Shown here piece after piece: positions 1 to 7,721 of a stretch of DNA of 64,000 bases. The notes beneath the pieces are model-generated. The model did no database searches, was not told the origin of the DNA, and saw only the letters and a program-made list of their open reading frames with translations. The stretch lies in the NCBI RefSeq assembly GCF_009663395.1, contig NZ_QKNW01000001.1:310001-374000 (forward strand), given 5' to 3'. A program made the translations under genes and the position numbers. Each line of letters starts with the position of its first letter. The first letter of the stretch is position 1. The stretch is from Halosegnis longus (GTDB lineage Archaea; Halobacteriota; Halobacteria; Halobacteriales; Haloarculaceae).

Positions 1-252
1 GGAGACGAAGCGGCCGCCGAGGGAAGCGCGCATGTCCGTCGCCATCACGACGCCGTCGGGCGTCGTCAGGCCGATGGTCGTCGTGCCGGTCTTGTTGACG
101 CTGTCGAGGTCGGCCTCGGTCACGTCGCTTTCGGGCAGTTCGCCGACCTCCGGCTCGTAGGGGTCGAAGTCGGGGTCGAGGTCGAAGCCGGTGTCGAGGT
201 GTCGCGGGCTATCGAGCTCGTCGAGCTCGTCGAGAGAATCCTCCTGACGCAT
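1..252 (-). CDS. psmB: Proteasome subunit beta, N-terminal part (cut by window edge)
   Basis: The first 84 residues are present; the rest lies beyond position 1. An acidic propeptide of about 56 residues (rich in Asp, Glu, Leu) leads into KTG-TTTIG. Self-cleavage after Gly56 would expose Thr57 as the catalytic N-terminal nucleophile, and Asp73 and Arg75 match the conserved Asp17 and Arg19 of mature beta subunits. In the family, these subunits form the two inner rings of the 20S proteasome, the cytoplasmic protease fed by PAN ATPases. The ATG is taken as start because the propeptide length is normal for haloarchaea and no earlier in-frame start is needed. The small membrane gene at 300-455 lies 47 bases upstream on the same strand. 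Confidence 0.95.
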   Translation of the reverse strand, partial: MRQEDSLDELDELDSPRHLDTGFDLDPDFDPYEPEVGELPESDVTEADLDSVNKTGTTTIGLTTPDGVVMATDMRASLGGRFVS

Positions 253-299
253 TACCTGTTATTCGGCGGGCGGGCTGATAAACGCCACCCTTCGGCCGC

Positions 300-455
300 T
301 CACGAGAGGCGCTTGTTCATCCGCTCGAACAGTCGCCCGGACGGCGTCGGCAGGCCGAGTCGCTTGGCGACCAGCGCGACCGGCATGAAGGCCAGTCCGG
401 CGAGGACGGTCAGTTGGTAGGCGAACAGCATCGAGAGGCGGGTGAGTCGTCCCAT
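300..455 (-). CDS. Small conserved hydrophobic protein, 51 aa
   Basis: A short ORF (MGRLTRLSML...) with one hydrophobic stretch over about residues 8-30 flanked by Arg and Lys, so probably a single-pass membrane protein. The C-terminus is basic (ERMNKRLS). It sits just upstream of the proteasome beta gene on the same strand and has its own TATA box 29-36 bases before the ATG, which fits a leaderless mRNA that could continue into psmB. I do not recognise a function. Confidence 0.7.
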   Translation of the reverse strand: MGRLTRLSMLFAYQLTVLAGLAFMPVALVAKRLGLPTPSGRLFERMNKRLS

Positions 456-483
456 GTGGGATACTCGATGGCGAGGCCACTGA

Positions 484-491
484 CGTATATA
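484..491 (-). promoter_or_regulatory. TATA box for the 300-455 gene (and possibly psmB)
   Basis: Read on the minus strand this is TTATATAC, centred about 32 bases before the ATG at 455. That is the expected place for a haloarchaeal TATA box with transcription starting at or a few bases before the start codon. It is an A/T island in GC-rich DNA. The rest of 456-715 contains no ORF I can support. Confidence 0.6.
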
Positions 492-715
492 ACTCTTCCC
501 CGGGCCACCGCCTCGATCGACGCCGACATCGCGTCGCTGTCGTGTGGTTCCCAGATTCGTGATGCGTCGTGTCCGATGGAGGGGTGGCGCGCCGGTTCGG
601 ACGTGTGTTCACCAGCCGTTGCCGGGGAGATTTCCATAAGTTATGTGAATCCACCGACGAACGTGCGCGGCGACGGATTCCGTACTGTCAAGTTCGCCGG
701 CGAGAGAGAGATAGT

Positions 716-1072
716 ATGACAGATTATCTGGTCGCGATGGAGGCCGCGTGGTTGGTGCGAGACGTGCAGGAGGTCGACGATGCGATTGGCGTCGCGGTCA
801 GCGAGGCCGGCAAGCGACTCAACCAAGCGGACATGGACTACGTCGAGGTCGGTATCGGCGCGACCCCGTGTCCCGCCTGCGGGGAGCCGTTCGACTCCGT
901 CTTCGTCGCCGCAGACACCGCGCTCGTCGGCATCCAGATGGAGATGAAGGTGTTCAACGTCGAGTCGGAACAACACGGCCAGCGCGTCGCCAAGAAGGAA
1001 GTCGGCGGCGCACTCCGCGACGTGCCCCTCAAAGTTATCGACACGATGGAGATGGACGCACAAGACGAGTAA
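716..1072 (+). CDS. DUF555 / UPF0212 family protein, 118 aa
   Basis: A full-length archaeal DUF555 protein. It starts MTDYLVAMEA and carries a C-P-A-C pair near residues 54-57 (TPCPACGEPFD), which could bind metal together with other ligands. The family is restricted to archaea and is of unknown function; the length is normal. The next gene, an XRE-CBS regulator, follows 49 bases later, with a strong dyad between them. The ATG is preceded by a purine-rich run (gagagagagatagt) but no clear Shine-Dalgarno. Confidence 0.85.
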   Translation: MTDYLVAMEAAWLVRDVQEVDDAIGVAVSEAGKRLNQADMDYVEVGIGATPCPACGEPFDSVFVAADTALVGIQMEMKVFNVESEQHGQRVAKKEVGGALRDVPLKVIDTMEMDAQDE

Positions 1073-1085
1073 GAAACGGCATTAC

Positions 1086-1109
1086 CAGTAGTTTTAGGGA
1101 TAACTACTG
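1086..1109. promoter_or_regulatory. Perfect dyad before the XRE-CBS regulator
   Basis: Arms CAGTAGTT (1086-1093) and AACTACTG (1102-1109) are perfectly complementary across an 8-nt spacer (TTAGGGAT). The element ends 12 bases before the regulator's ATG, so it covers the place where TATA and the start site should be. This is what an autoregulatory operator would look like. It could instead be a hairpin terminator for the DUF555 gene, but no T-run follows it. Confidence 0.6.
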
Positions 1110-1121
1110 CTCATTAGCGGT

Positions 1122-1661
1122 ATGGAGCTACCGACGCCCGCAGACCTCCGGGAAAAGCGGAAGTCACTGGAGTTGACCCAAAGCGAGCTAGCAGACCGCG
1201 CGGAGGTGTCACAGCCGCTCATCGCACGCATCGAGGGTGGCGACGTGGACCCCCGGCTCTCGACGCTCCGGCGTATCGTCACCGCGCTCGAAGAGGCGGA
1301 AGGGAACGTCCTGAAGGCGCGTGATCTGATGCACGAAGAAATCATCAGCGTCTCGCCGGACGACTCAGTCCGGGAGGCCGCCCGCGTGATGGACGCCGAC
1401 GCCTACTCACAGCTTCCGGTCCTCGAACACGAGCGACCCGTCGGCTCGATTTCGGAGTCGGACCTCGTCGGTCTCGGCGAGGAGGCCCGCGAACAACCAG
1501 TTTCCGAGCACATGAGCGAGTCGTTCCCGACGGTCGCGGCCGACGCCAGCATCGACGAGGTGCGACACCTGCTGGAGTATTACAAGGCCGTGATGGTGAC
1601 GGAAAACGGCGAGGCGGTCGGTATCATCACCGAGGCCGACGTGGCCTCGCGGCTCTCCTAG
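1122..1661 (+). CDS. XRE-type HTH regulator with paired CBS domains
   Basis: The protein has 179 residues. Residues about 5-60 form a Cro/cI-type helix-turn-helix (LTQSELADRAEVSQPLIARIE). Residues about 67-178 form two CBS repeats, the first starting ARDLMHEEIISVSPDDSV and the second VSEHMSESFPTVAADAS. CBS pairs usually bind adenosyl nucleotides, so this is probably a transcription factor that senses energy or adenylate state. That inference is from family knowledge and no ligand is visible. A perfect dyad lies immediately upstream, suggesting self-regulation. The 3' end overlaps the convergent kinase-like gene by four bases. Confidence 0.9.
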   Translation: MELPTPADLREKRKSLELTQSELADRAEVSQPLIARIEGGDVDPRLSTLRRIVTALEEAEGNVLKARDLMHEEIISVSPDDSVREAARVMDADAYSQLPVLEHERPVGSISESDLVGLGEEAREQPVSEHMSESFPTVAADASIDEVRHLLEYYKAVMVTENGEAVGIITEADVASRLS

Positions 1662-2269
1662 GGTTCGAACTCCGGCACGACGAACTCCCCTTCGTCGGCC
1701 ACGGGGTCGTATTCGCGGACGGCGTTGAGCACGAGACCCAGGAGTGCAGACTCCCCCCAGCGCGCGCTGTTGAGGGCGAGGTCGTAGATGGAGCGGTCCT
1801 CGATGTCGATACCGTAGTACGACTCGTAGCGTGCGGCGTCGACGGCCTCACGCACCTGCATCTCCGCGGCCATCTCGTCGCGGTCTTCCGTGCGGTCGAG
1901 TCGGACCTCCTCGGGCGCGTCGAGCCAGATTCGCAGGTCCGCGCGGTTGCCGGCCAGCCACCCCGCGAGCCGGGATTCGAGGATGAACCCCTTGTTCGCG
2001 GTCCCCCACGTCTCGGCGATGGTCCGGAGCCGACGGTCGAGCGCGCGGTCGAGTTCCTCCGACTCGCCGGCGCGTGCGGTGAGCTGTGAGAGGCTCAGTC
2101 CGCGCTCCTCGGCGATTTCACGGAACAGCTCGCCGCCGGAGACGTACCCGCAGCCGAGGGCGTCCGCCAGCCCGCGACACAGCGTGGTCACGCCCGACCC
2201 CGGCGTCCCCGAGACCGTGATGAAGAGATTCTGCTCGCTCTCGTTTTCCGTCGTGTCGGCGATAGCCAT
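1658..2269 (-). CDS. Cytidylate kinase-like protein with altered Walker A
   Basis: This is a P-loop NMP kinase relative of 203 residues, starting MAIADTTENE. The body resembles archaeal cytidylate kinase, with the typical stretch YYGIDIEDRSIYDL near residue 160. However, the P-loop at residues 21-29 reads GTPGSGVTT, with Val27 where the phosphate-binding Lys is normally found. It may therefore be a poor kinase, or have a regulatory or nucleotide-binding role. An in-frame upstream start (2293) would add eight residues; the inner ATG was preferred because it gives a normal N-terminus. The gene lies 25 bases downstream of purM's end-to-start gap, on the same strand as purM. Confidence 0.85.
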   Translation of the reverse strand: MAIADTTENESEQNLFITVSGTPGSGVTTLCRGLADALGCGYVSGGELFREIAEERGLSLSQLTARAGESEELDRALDRRLRTIAETWGTANKGFILESRLAGWLAGNRADLRIWLDAPEEVRLDRTEDRDEMAAEMQVREAVDAARYESYYGIDIEDRSIYDLALNSARWGESALLGLVLNAVREYDPVADEGEFVVPEFEP

Positions 2270-2303
2270 ACCGACCGTTCGGCCCCCCGTCACAAAATGC
2301 TCC

Positions 2304-3278
2304 CTACAGCGACAGCCCGCGAATCTCGACGCCGTCGCCTTCGCGCACGGTGCCGATGACGCGGCCGTCCGTCGCGTCGGCGACGCGCTCGGCGTCGGGC
2401 TCGGGCAGCGCCGCGACGAAGCCCGTCCCCATGTTGAACGTGCGGTGCATCTCCGCGTCGCTCACGTTGCCACGCTCCCGGACGAACTCGAAGACCGGGT
2501 GTGGCTCGAACGCGTCGGTCACGTCGTACTCGTGGTCGCCCATCCGCGAGAGGTTACTCCAGCCGCCCCCGGTGATGTGAGCACAGGCGTGGGTCTCGGC
2601 GTCGTGGAGCGTGGACAGGAGGTCGGTGTAGATGCGCGTCGGCTCGAGCAGCGCCTCGCCGACGGTGTCGTAACCGTCGTACGGGAACGGGTCGTCGTAG
2701 CTGCCGCCGTCGCGGGTCGCCGCCTCGCGAGCGAGCGTCAGCCCGTTCGAGTGGATGCCCGAGGACTCCCAGCCGACGAGCGCGTCGCCGACCTGCGCCT
2801 CGCCGGCGAACACCTCGGCTTCGGTCGCCAGCCCGGCACACGTCCCCGCGAGGTCGAGTCCCTTCACGACCTCGGGCATGACGGCCGTCTCGCCGCCGAT
2901 GAGTGCCATCTCGGCCCGGCGTGCACCCTCGCTGAGTCCCTCGCCCACCTGCTCGGCGAAGCGCTCGTCCGGCTCGTCGACGGCGAGATAATCGACGAAC
3001 GCGACGGGCGTGACTCCGGCGGCGGCGAGGTCGTTCACGTTCATCGCGATACAGTCGATACCGACCGTGGAGTAGTCGCCGAGCGCCTCGGCGACGAGCA
3101 GTTTCGTCCCGACGCCGTCGGTCGCGAGCGCGAGATACCGGTCCTCGCCGATGGGGACCATCCCGGCGTAGTCGCCCTCGAACTCGCCGACTGCGCCGAC
3201 CAGGGCGGCCGTCGCCGCCTCGCTCGCCTCGATATCGACCCCCGACTCCGCGTACGTGAGTTCCTCCTCGTCGGTCAT
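2304..3278 (-). CDS. purM: Phosphoribosylformylglycinamidine cyclo-ligase
   Basis: AIR synthetase, step five of purine synthesis: FGAM plus ATP gives aminoimidazole ribonucleotide. The protein has 324 residues and starts MTDEEELTYAESGVDI. It shows the PurM signature blocks: ATDGVGTKLLVAEAL near residue 52, GIDCIAMNVNDLAAAG near 73, GGETAVMPE near 130, and the C-terminal NMGTGFVAALP. A start seven codons upstream exists, but the chosen ATG matches the family N-terminus. No other purine genes are adjacent except a PurD-like ATP-grasp far away at 50,275. Confidence 0.95.
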   Translation of the reverse strand: MTDEEELTYAESGVDIEASEAATAALVGAVGEFEGDYAGMVPIGEDRYLALATDGVGTKLLVAEALGDYSTVGIDCIAMNVNDLAAAGVTPVAFVDYLAVDEPDERFAEQVGEGLSEGARRAEMALIGGETAVMPEVVKGLDLAGTCAGLATEAEVFAGEAQVGDALVGWESSGIHSNGLTLAREAATRDGGSYDDPFPYDGYDTVGEALLEPTRIYTDLLSTLHDAETHACAHITGGGWSNLSRMGDHEYDVTDAFEPHPVFEFVRERGNVSDAEMHRTFNMGTGFVAALPEPDAERVADATDGRVIGTVREGDGVEIRGLSL

Positions 3279-3317
3279 ACTGGGAGTCGTCACGACCACC
3301 GCAAAGTGATTGCGGTC

Positions 3318-3944
3318 TCAGAAGGGGAAGCCGACGAACAGCAGGCTCGCGACCGCGACGCCGGCACAGACGATGAAAACGGCCGCGAAGCCGGCCGTCC
3401 CCCACTGCCGGCGGACGGTCGCCCCGTCGAGGGGGCCGAACGGAATCATGTTGAAGCCGGCGAGCAGCCCGTTGATGGTGACGCCCAACTGCCCCGTCGC
3501 GCCGAGCACCCCGCCGGCGAACAGCAGGGGCAAGAAGACCACGACGAGCACGAGATTGACCGCCGGGCCGGCCACCGCGATGAGGCCGTGCTCGCGGGGC
3601 GTGATGTAGCCGCGGTGGTGGACGGCACCGGGGGCAGCAAACAGGAAGCCGGCCAGGCCGCCGACGACGGCCAGCCCGAGCATCGTGTAGTCGGCACGGA
3701 AGACGGCCTCCTGTCCGAACCGGACCGCCGTGAGCTTGTGCGCGAGTTCGTGTGCGAGGAAGCCGACGCCGACGGTCGCCACCGTCGCCCCGAAGACGGT
3801 CGCGAGATACGACAGCGGCACCGTCGGCTGGGGGATGAGCGTGTAGGCGCTCGCCCGGATGATGAAGAAGGTGAACGCGACCGACAGCAGTCCCCACGCG
3901 GCGACGATATCCCGCCGTTCGCCGGGGTAAAACTGGACGTTCAT
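3318..3944 (-). CDS. M50-type membrane metalloprotease (site-2 protease family)
   Basis: An integral membrane protein of 208 residues with about five to six hydrophobic segments. Zinc ligands His65 and His69 and catalytic Glu66 lie in HELAHK; the third ligand motif FNMIPFGPLDG is near residue 170. Both are hallmarks of the S2P/M50 family, which cleaves substrates within the membrane. Its start codon overlaps the stop of the upstream TraB-like gene by four bases (ATGA), so the two are translationally coupled. The substrate is unknown. Confidence 0.9.
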   Translation of the reverse strand: MNVQFYPGERRDIVAAWGLLSVAFTFFIIRASAYTLIPQPTVPLSYLATVFGATVATVGVGFLAHELAHKLTAVRFGQEAVFRADYTMLGLAVVGGLAGFLFAAPGAVHHRGYITPREHGLIAVAGPAVNLVLVVVFLPLLFAGGVLGATGQLGVTINGLLAGFNMIPFGPLDGATVRRQWGTAGFAAVFIVCAGVAVASLLFVGFPF

Positions 3945-5443
3945 ACCAGATTGACGATGATGTCGATGCTGTTCTGGACCGCCTGCCCCATCAGCCGTAT
4001 CACTCCCTCCGGGCCGCCGATGTCGGCGAACAGATACCGGATGAAGACGGTGCCGAAGACGATGGTGCCGACGAAGGAGCCGACGTTCGTCAGGGCGACG
4101 ACGGCGATGAGCCGGAACAGCGGCACCTGCCGCATCTCGGCGAGCAGCGTCCGAATCGGCAGCTCCTCGTTGCTCGCCAGCTCGTTCAGCGTCGAGATGT
4201 CGCCGACGTTCACGTCCAAGTATCGGAGTTCGACGTAGCCGGCGAACCAGCCGGGCGCGAGCAAGGGGTTAATCGAGGTGAGCCACGCGACCGCGCCGCC
4301 GGTGGCCGCGGAGGTCCAGTGTGCGCCCGCGAGCTTCGCGAGTCCGGCGGCGAAAATCCCGTTGACGAGGAACCACGCGCCGAAGACGCGAAGCAGGAAC
4401 GCGCCCGAGGCCCCCTCGACGCCCGTAATCGTCGCAATCGCGAGCAGGGCAAAGAAGACCAGAAAGCCGAGCGTGAACAGATAGCCGAACAGCTTGTAGA
4501 CGGAGAAGCCGGACTTCTGGGTGCCGACCAGGGAGTCGTGTGGCGGGAGCGTCTCGGGGTCGTCGAGATACGACTGGATGCCGGCGCGGTGGCCGGCACC
4601 GACGACGGCGACGACGTGTTTGCCCGACTCGCGGAGCGCGACGAGCCGGTGGGCGATGTAGGCGTCTCGCTCGTCGATGAGCGCCTCCGCCCCGCCCGGG
4701 GAGAACTGCCGGAACTCCTCCATCATCGCCGACACCACGTCCGTGTCGGTGAGTTCGGACATGTCGAACTCTTCGAGTTGGTCCTCGTCGGGTGCGGTGA
4801 GGATGAACAGCGCGACGAGCGTCAGTCCGACCGCCCCGCCGACGACGGCGGCGACCAGCAGGAAGTCGGCGACCAACAGGAGGATGGTCGGGGCGGCGAT
4901 GTTCGCCGGAACGACCACCGGGCCGACGAGGGCAACAATCGGGAGCGCGAGCATCCCACCGATTGCCGCGCCGAGACCGAGACCGACGGCGACGGGGTCG
5001 CCGGCGCCGAGCGCGAGCGAGCCGACGAGCTTCAGCTTCTCGAGGCTCGACAGCCGCGCCCAGAACCGCTGGACCGTCATCTGGATGTCGCGGTCGACGA
5101 GCGCCACGTCGATGCCGAGCCGTTCTGCGGTCTCGACGCCGGCGAGCATGTCCGCACCGGGCGTGATGTCGAACTCGTCGCCGAGTTGCGCCTGCACGTA
5201 CGAGAGGAGCCAGTAGGCGAGAAACTGGAAGATGGTGTTGCCACGGAGGAGGTCCGAGGCGTCGAGGTCCTCCGGCGTCCCTCCCTTCATCTGGCGGTAG
5301 CGGCCGTCGTCGAGTTCGACGGCGACCACGTCGGGTCGCTCCGTCTCGATGACGCGCTCGACCTCGTCGACGCTGTCGGCAGAGACGTGGGCGGTTCCGA
5401 CTAGTCGTACCGCACCCTCACCGGAGGGCGGCTCCTCGCTCAT
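3941..5443 (-). CDS. TraB/PrgY family membrane protein
   Basis: The protein has 500 residues. The N-terminal TraB domain carries RLVGTAHVS near residue 12, VVAVELDDGRYRQM near 40, and GAGHRAGI near 275. Long hydrophobic segments follow (two near 170-225 and several in the last 200 residues). Bacterial TraB/PrgY reduces peptide pheromone activity, and the family is thought to be related to Tiki-type metalloproteases; the archaeal role is not established. Coupling by ATGA to an M50 protease suggests the pair works together at the membrane. It is divergent from the HalX regulator, with 135 bases between them. Confidence 0.85.
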   Translation of the reverse strand: MSEEPPSGEGAVRLVGTAHVSADSVDEVERVIETERPDVVAVELDDGRYRQMKGGTPEDLDASDLLRGNTIFQFLAYWLLSYVQAQLGDEFDITPGADMLAGVETAERLGIDVALVDRDIQMTVQRFWARLSSLEKLKLVGSLALGAGDPVAVGLGLGAAIGGMLALPIVALVGPVVVPANIAAPTILLLVADFLLVAAVVGGAVGLTLVALFILTAPDEDQLEEFDMSELTDTDVVSAMMEEFRQFSPGGAEALIDERDAYIAHRLVALRESGKHVVAVVGAGHRAGIQSYLDDPETLPPHDSLVGTQKSGFSVYKLFGYLFTLGFLVFFALLAIATITGVEGASGAFLLRVFGAWFLVNGIFAAGLAKLAGAHWTSAATGGAVAWLTSINPLLAPGWFAGYVELRYLDVNVGDISTLNELASNEELPIRTLLAEMRQVPLFRLIAVVALTNVGSFVGTIVFGTVFIRYLFADIGGPEGVIRLMGQAVQNSIDIIVNLV

Positions 5444-5578
5444 TGCGTCACTGTTCGCCGCCGGCGGTTTGTAGCTGTCGGGGTGCGGCGAGCGGCGGGG
5501 AGTCAGTAACCCCACAGTTTGAAGCCCCGTTCTGCCGTAGGGGTAGTATGATGCGCAAGCCGACCGAGGTGTCCGGCG

Positions 5579-6139
5579 GTGAGTGAGACACCGACGGTGC
5601 TCGTCGTGGACGACGAGGAGAGCGTCGCGGAGGGGTACGGTCTGTGGCTCTCCGGCGACTACGAGGTTCGCGTGACGACCGGCGGCGAGGAGGCGATCGA
5701 CGCCCTCGACAGCGACGTCGACGCCGTGCTGCTCGACCGGCGGATGCCCGGACTCTCGGGCGATGAGGTGCTCGACCGCATCCACGAGCGCGACGACGCC
5801 GACCCGCGGGTCGCGATGGTGACTGCCGTCGACCCGGACTTCGACATCATCGATATGCCCTTCGACGCGTACCTGACGAAGCCCGTCGAGCGCGAGACGC
5901 TCCTCGACACCGTCGACCAGCTCGTCGCGCTTTCCGACCACGACGACACCGTCAACGAACGGTTCCGCGTCGCCGAAAAGAAGGCGAGTCTCGAAAAGCG
6001 GAAATCACAGAGCGAGCTCGAAGACAGCGAGAAGTATCAACAGCTCAAGCGGCGACTCGAAGAGCTGGAGGAAGAAAGCGAGGACGCGGTCGACGGGATG
6101 GACCACGACACGTTCACGACGGCGATTCGCGATCTGTGA
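5579..6139 (+). CDS. HalX-type response regulator
   Basis: The protein has 186 residues. The receiver domain (about 1-115) has acidic residues in VVDDEES, phospho-acceptor Asp53 (VLLDRRMPG) and Lys near 101 (YLTKPV). A C-terminal helical HalX region (about 120-186, rich in Glu and Lys) follows. There is no DNA-binding domain apart from HalX, whose function is not well known. The start is GTG at 5579, which gives the expected MSETPTVLVVDD N-terminus. ATG codons 28-31 bases upstream are out of frame and open only a 12-codon ORF that overlaps this GTG. It converges with the histidine kinase at 6114-7151, a likely partner. Confidence 0.88.
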   Translation: MSETPTVLVVDDEESVAEGYGLWLSGDYEVRVTTGGEEAIDALDSDVDAVLLDRRMPGLSGDEVLDRIHERDDADPRVAMVTAVDPDFDIIDMPFDAYLTKPVERETLLDTVDQLVALSDHDDTVNERFRVAEKKASLEKRKSQSELEDSEKYQQLKRRLEELEEESEDAVDGMDHDTFTTAIRDL

Positions 6140-7151
6140 GCGCCGGCCGAAGCTCGATACACACCCGTTCGTCCTCGAAGTACAGCGACCCGCCGCGCCC
6201 CTCGACGATCCACTTTGCAATCCACAGCCCCAGCCCGTCGCCGTGAGTGAGCTGTGACAGCTCCGTCTCGTCTGACAACACCTGTTTGACCTGTGGCGGC
6301 AGCGTGTTGCCGTCGTCGTGAATCCGGACCGCGACGTACTCGTCTCGCAGCCGGTCGTGGGTCACCTCGACGCAGTCGGCGTCGCGCTCGGCGGCGCTTT
6401 CGAACACGTTCGAGAAGACGCGCTGGAGCTTGCCGTCGCTCTCGACGGGAAGCGTCTCCGGCAGCTCGTTTTGCACCGCCAGCCCGTGTGTCCGACCCAT
6501 CTCGTGACACACCTCACGGAGGAGTCGCGCCGCGTCGATGGTTTCGGACTCGGGCGTGGCCGACAGCTCCGACTCGGCGACGCGGGCCTTCTCGTCGAGG
6601 CGAGCCACGTCGAGTGCCGTCTCGTGGATGGTGGTGGCGGCCTCGGCGACGGTGTCGTCGTCGGTTCGGGCGGCAATCGTCTCGGCGTGTGCGGAGATGG
6701 CGTTCATCTCGTTGCGCAGCGTGTGACGGAGCACGCGGGTCAACACCCGCTGGTAGCGCTCCCGGCGCTCGTCTTCGGACACGTCGAAGTAGACGATGAG
6801 CGCGCGGTCGCCGTCGAACAGCGGGATGCCCGACGCCTGGAACGTCCGGGGACCGTCCGCGGTCTCGCGCTCGACCGTCTCGGTGACGACCTCGCCCTCG
6901 CGGACGCGTGCACGGTTGTCGTCGAAGTCTTGCGTGTCCTCGGAGCTGAGCCACTCGGCCAGCGGGCTGTCGAGCACGTTGTCGCCGTCGTAGCCGAACA
7001 CCGACTCGAAGGCCTCGTTCACGTCGACGATGTGGTACTCGCCGTCCCGCCAGACGACTTCGAGCGCCGCGCCGGGGAGGTTCGCGAAGAGGTTCCGAAA
7101 CCGGTCGCCGCTCTCGTCGCGACCGTCGACGGACCGGGGGGTATCTGACAT
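6114..7151 (-). CDS. PAS-domain sensor histidine kinase
   Basis: The protein has 345 residues and no membrane segment, so it is cytoplasmic. A PAS domain covers about residues 15-130 (FRNLFANLPGAALEVVW). The phospho-acceptor region reads LTRVLRHTLRNEMNAISAH, a haloarchaeal H-box. The ATPase domain shows HDDGNTLPP (G1) and HGDGLGLWIAKWI (G2). The N-box (FSNVFESAAERDAD) is unusual in having Ser where Asn is common. The last 26 bases overlap the 3' end of the convergent HalX response regulator, a tail-to-tail arrangement that suggests a sensor-regulator pair whose mRNAs could interact. Confidence 0.88.
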   Translation of the reverse strand: MSDTPRSVDGRDESGDRFRNLFANLPGAALEVVWRDGEYHIVDVNEAFESVFGYDGDNVLDSPLAEWLSSEDTQDFDDNRARVREGEVVTETVERETADGPRTFQASGIPLFDGDRALIVYFDVSEDERRERYQRVLTRVLRHTLRNEMNAISAHAETIAARTDDDTVAEAATTIHETALDVARLDEKARVAESELSATPESETIDAARLLREVCHEMGRTHGLAVQNELPETLPVESDGKLQRVFSNVFESAAERDADCVEVTHDRLRDEYVAVRIHDDGNTLPPQVKQVLSDETELSQLTHGDGLGLWIAKWIVEGRGGSLYFEDERVCIELRPALTDRESPS

Positions 7152-7236
7152 TGTATTCAGTACGCTACTTCGACACTTCAAATCGGGGGGCGGAGTGAAC
7201 CACAACCGCCTTTCCGGCCCGGAGCGACCGACCGCT

Positions 7237-7716
7237 ATGGACGACGCTCGACTCACCGACTCCTTCACGGAGATGACGGAGCTACTGTTGCCAGACGACA
7301 CGAACAATCTCGGCCGCGCACTCGGTGGCGCGGTGCTCCACTGGATGGACATCTGTGGGGCGGTGGCTGCGATGCGGTTTGCCGGCAATCAGTGCGTCAC
7401 CGCCTCCATCGACCACGTGGATTTCCTCTCGCCAATCGACCTCGGCGAGGTGGCCGTCATCGAGGGGTACGTGTTCAACGCCGGCGAGACGAGCGTCGAC
7501 GTGCGCGTCGACGTGCGTGCAGAAGACCCGCGCATCGGCGAGTCGCGCGCGACCACCACCTCCTTCCTGACGTTCGTCGCGCTCGACGAGGACGGCGCAC
7601 CGACGGCGGTGCCTGACCTCGTCTGCGAGACGGCAAACGAGGAGGCGCTGCGCGAGCGCGCGCTGAATCAACGCCGCGAGCAGCTTTCCAGTATCTCAGA
7701 CAAACTTGAGGAGTGA
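7237..7716 (+). CDS. Acyl-CoA thioesterase (hotdog fold)
   Basis: A 159-residue YciA/BFIT-type hotdog protein. The central helix motif NNLGRALGGAVLHWMD (about 29-44) and the strand with VTASIDHVDFLSPIDLGE (about 58-75) are typical. It should hydrolyse acyl-CoA thioesters in the cytoplasm; chain preference cannot be told from sequence. The ATG lies 85 bases from the divergent histidine kinase. It converges with a UspA gene only five bases away. Confidence 0.88.
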   Translation: MDDARLTDSFTEMTELLLPDDTNNLGRALGGAVLHWMDICGAVAAMRFAGNQCVTASIDHVDFLSPIDLGEVAVIEGYVFNAGETSVDVRVDVRAEDPRIGESRATTTSFLTFVALDEDGAPTAVPDLVCETANEEALRERALNQRREQLSSISDKLEE

Positions 7717-7721
7717 ACGGC

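Noticed and set aside
1890-4238. 782-codon open frame on the plus strand
   Set aside because: It lies antisense across purM, the kinase-like gene and the M50 gene, which have clear family motifs. Long antisense frames are common in GC-rich DNA and this one has no motif.
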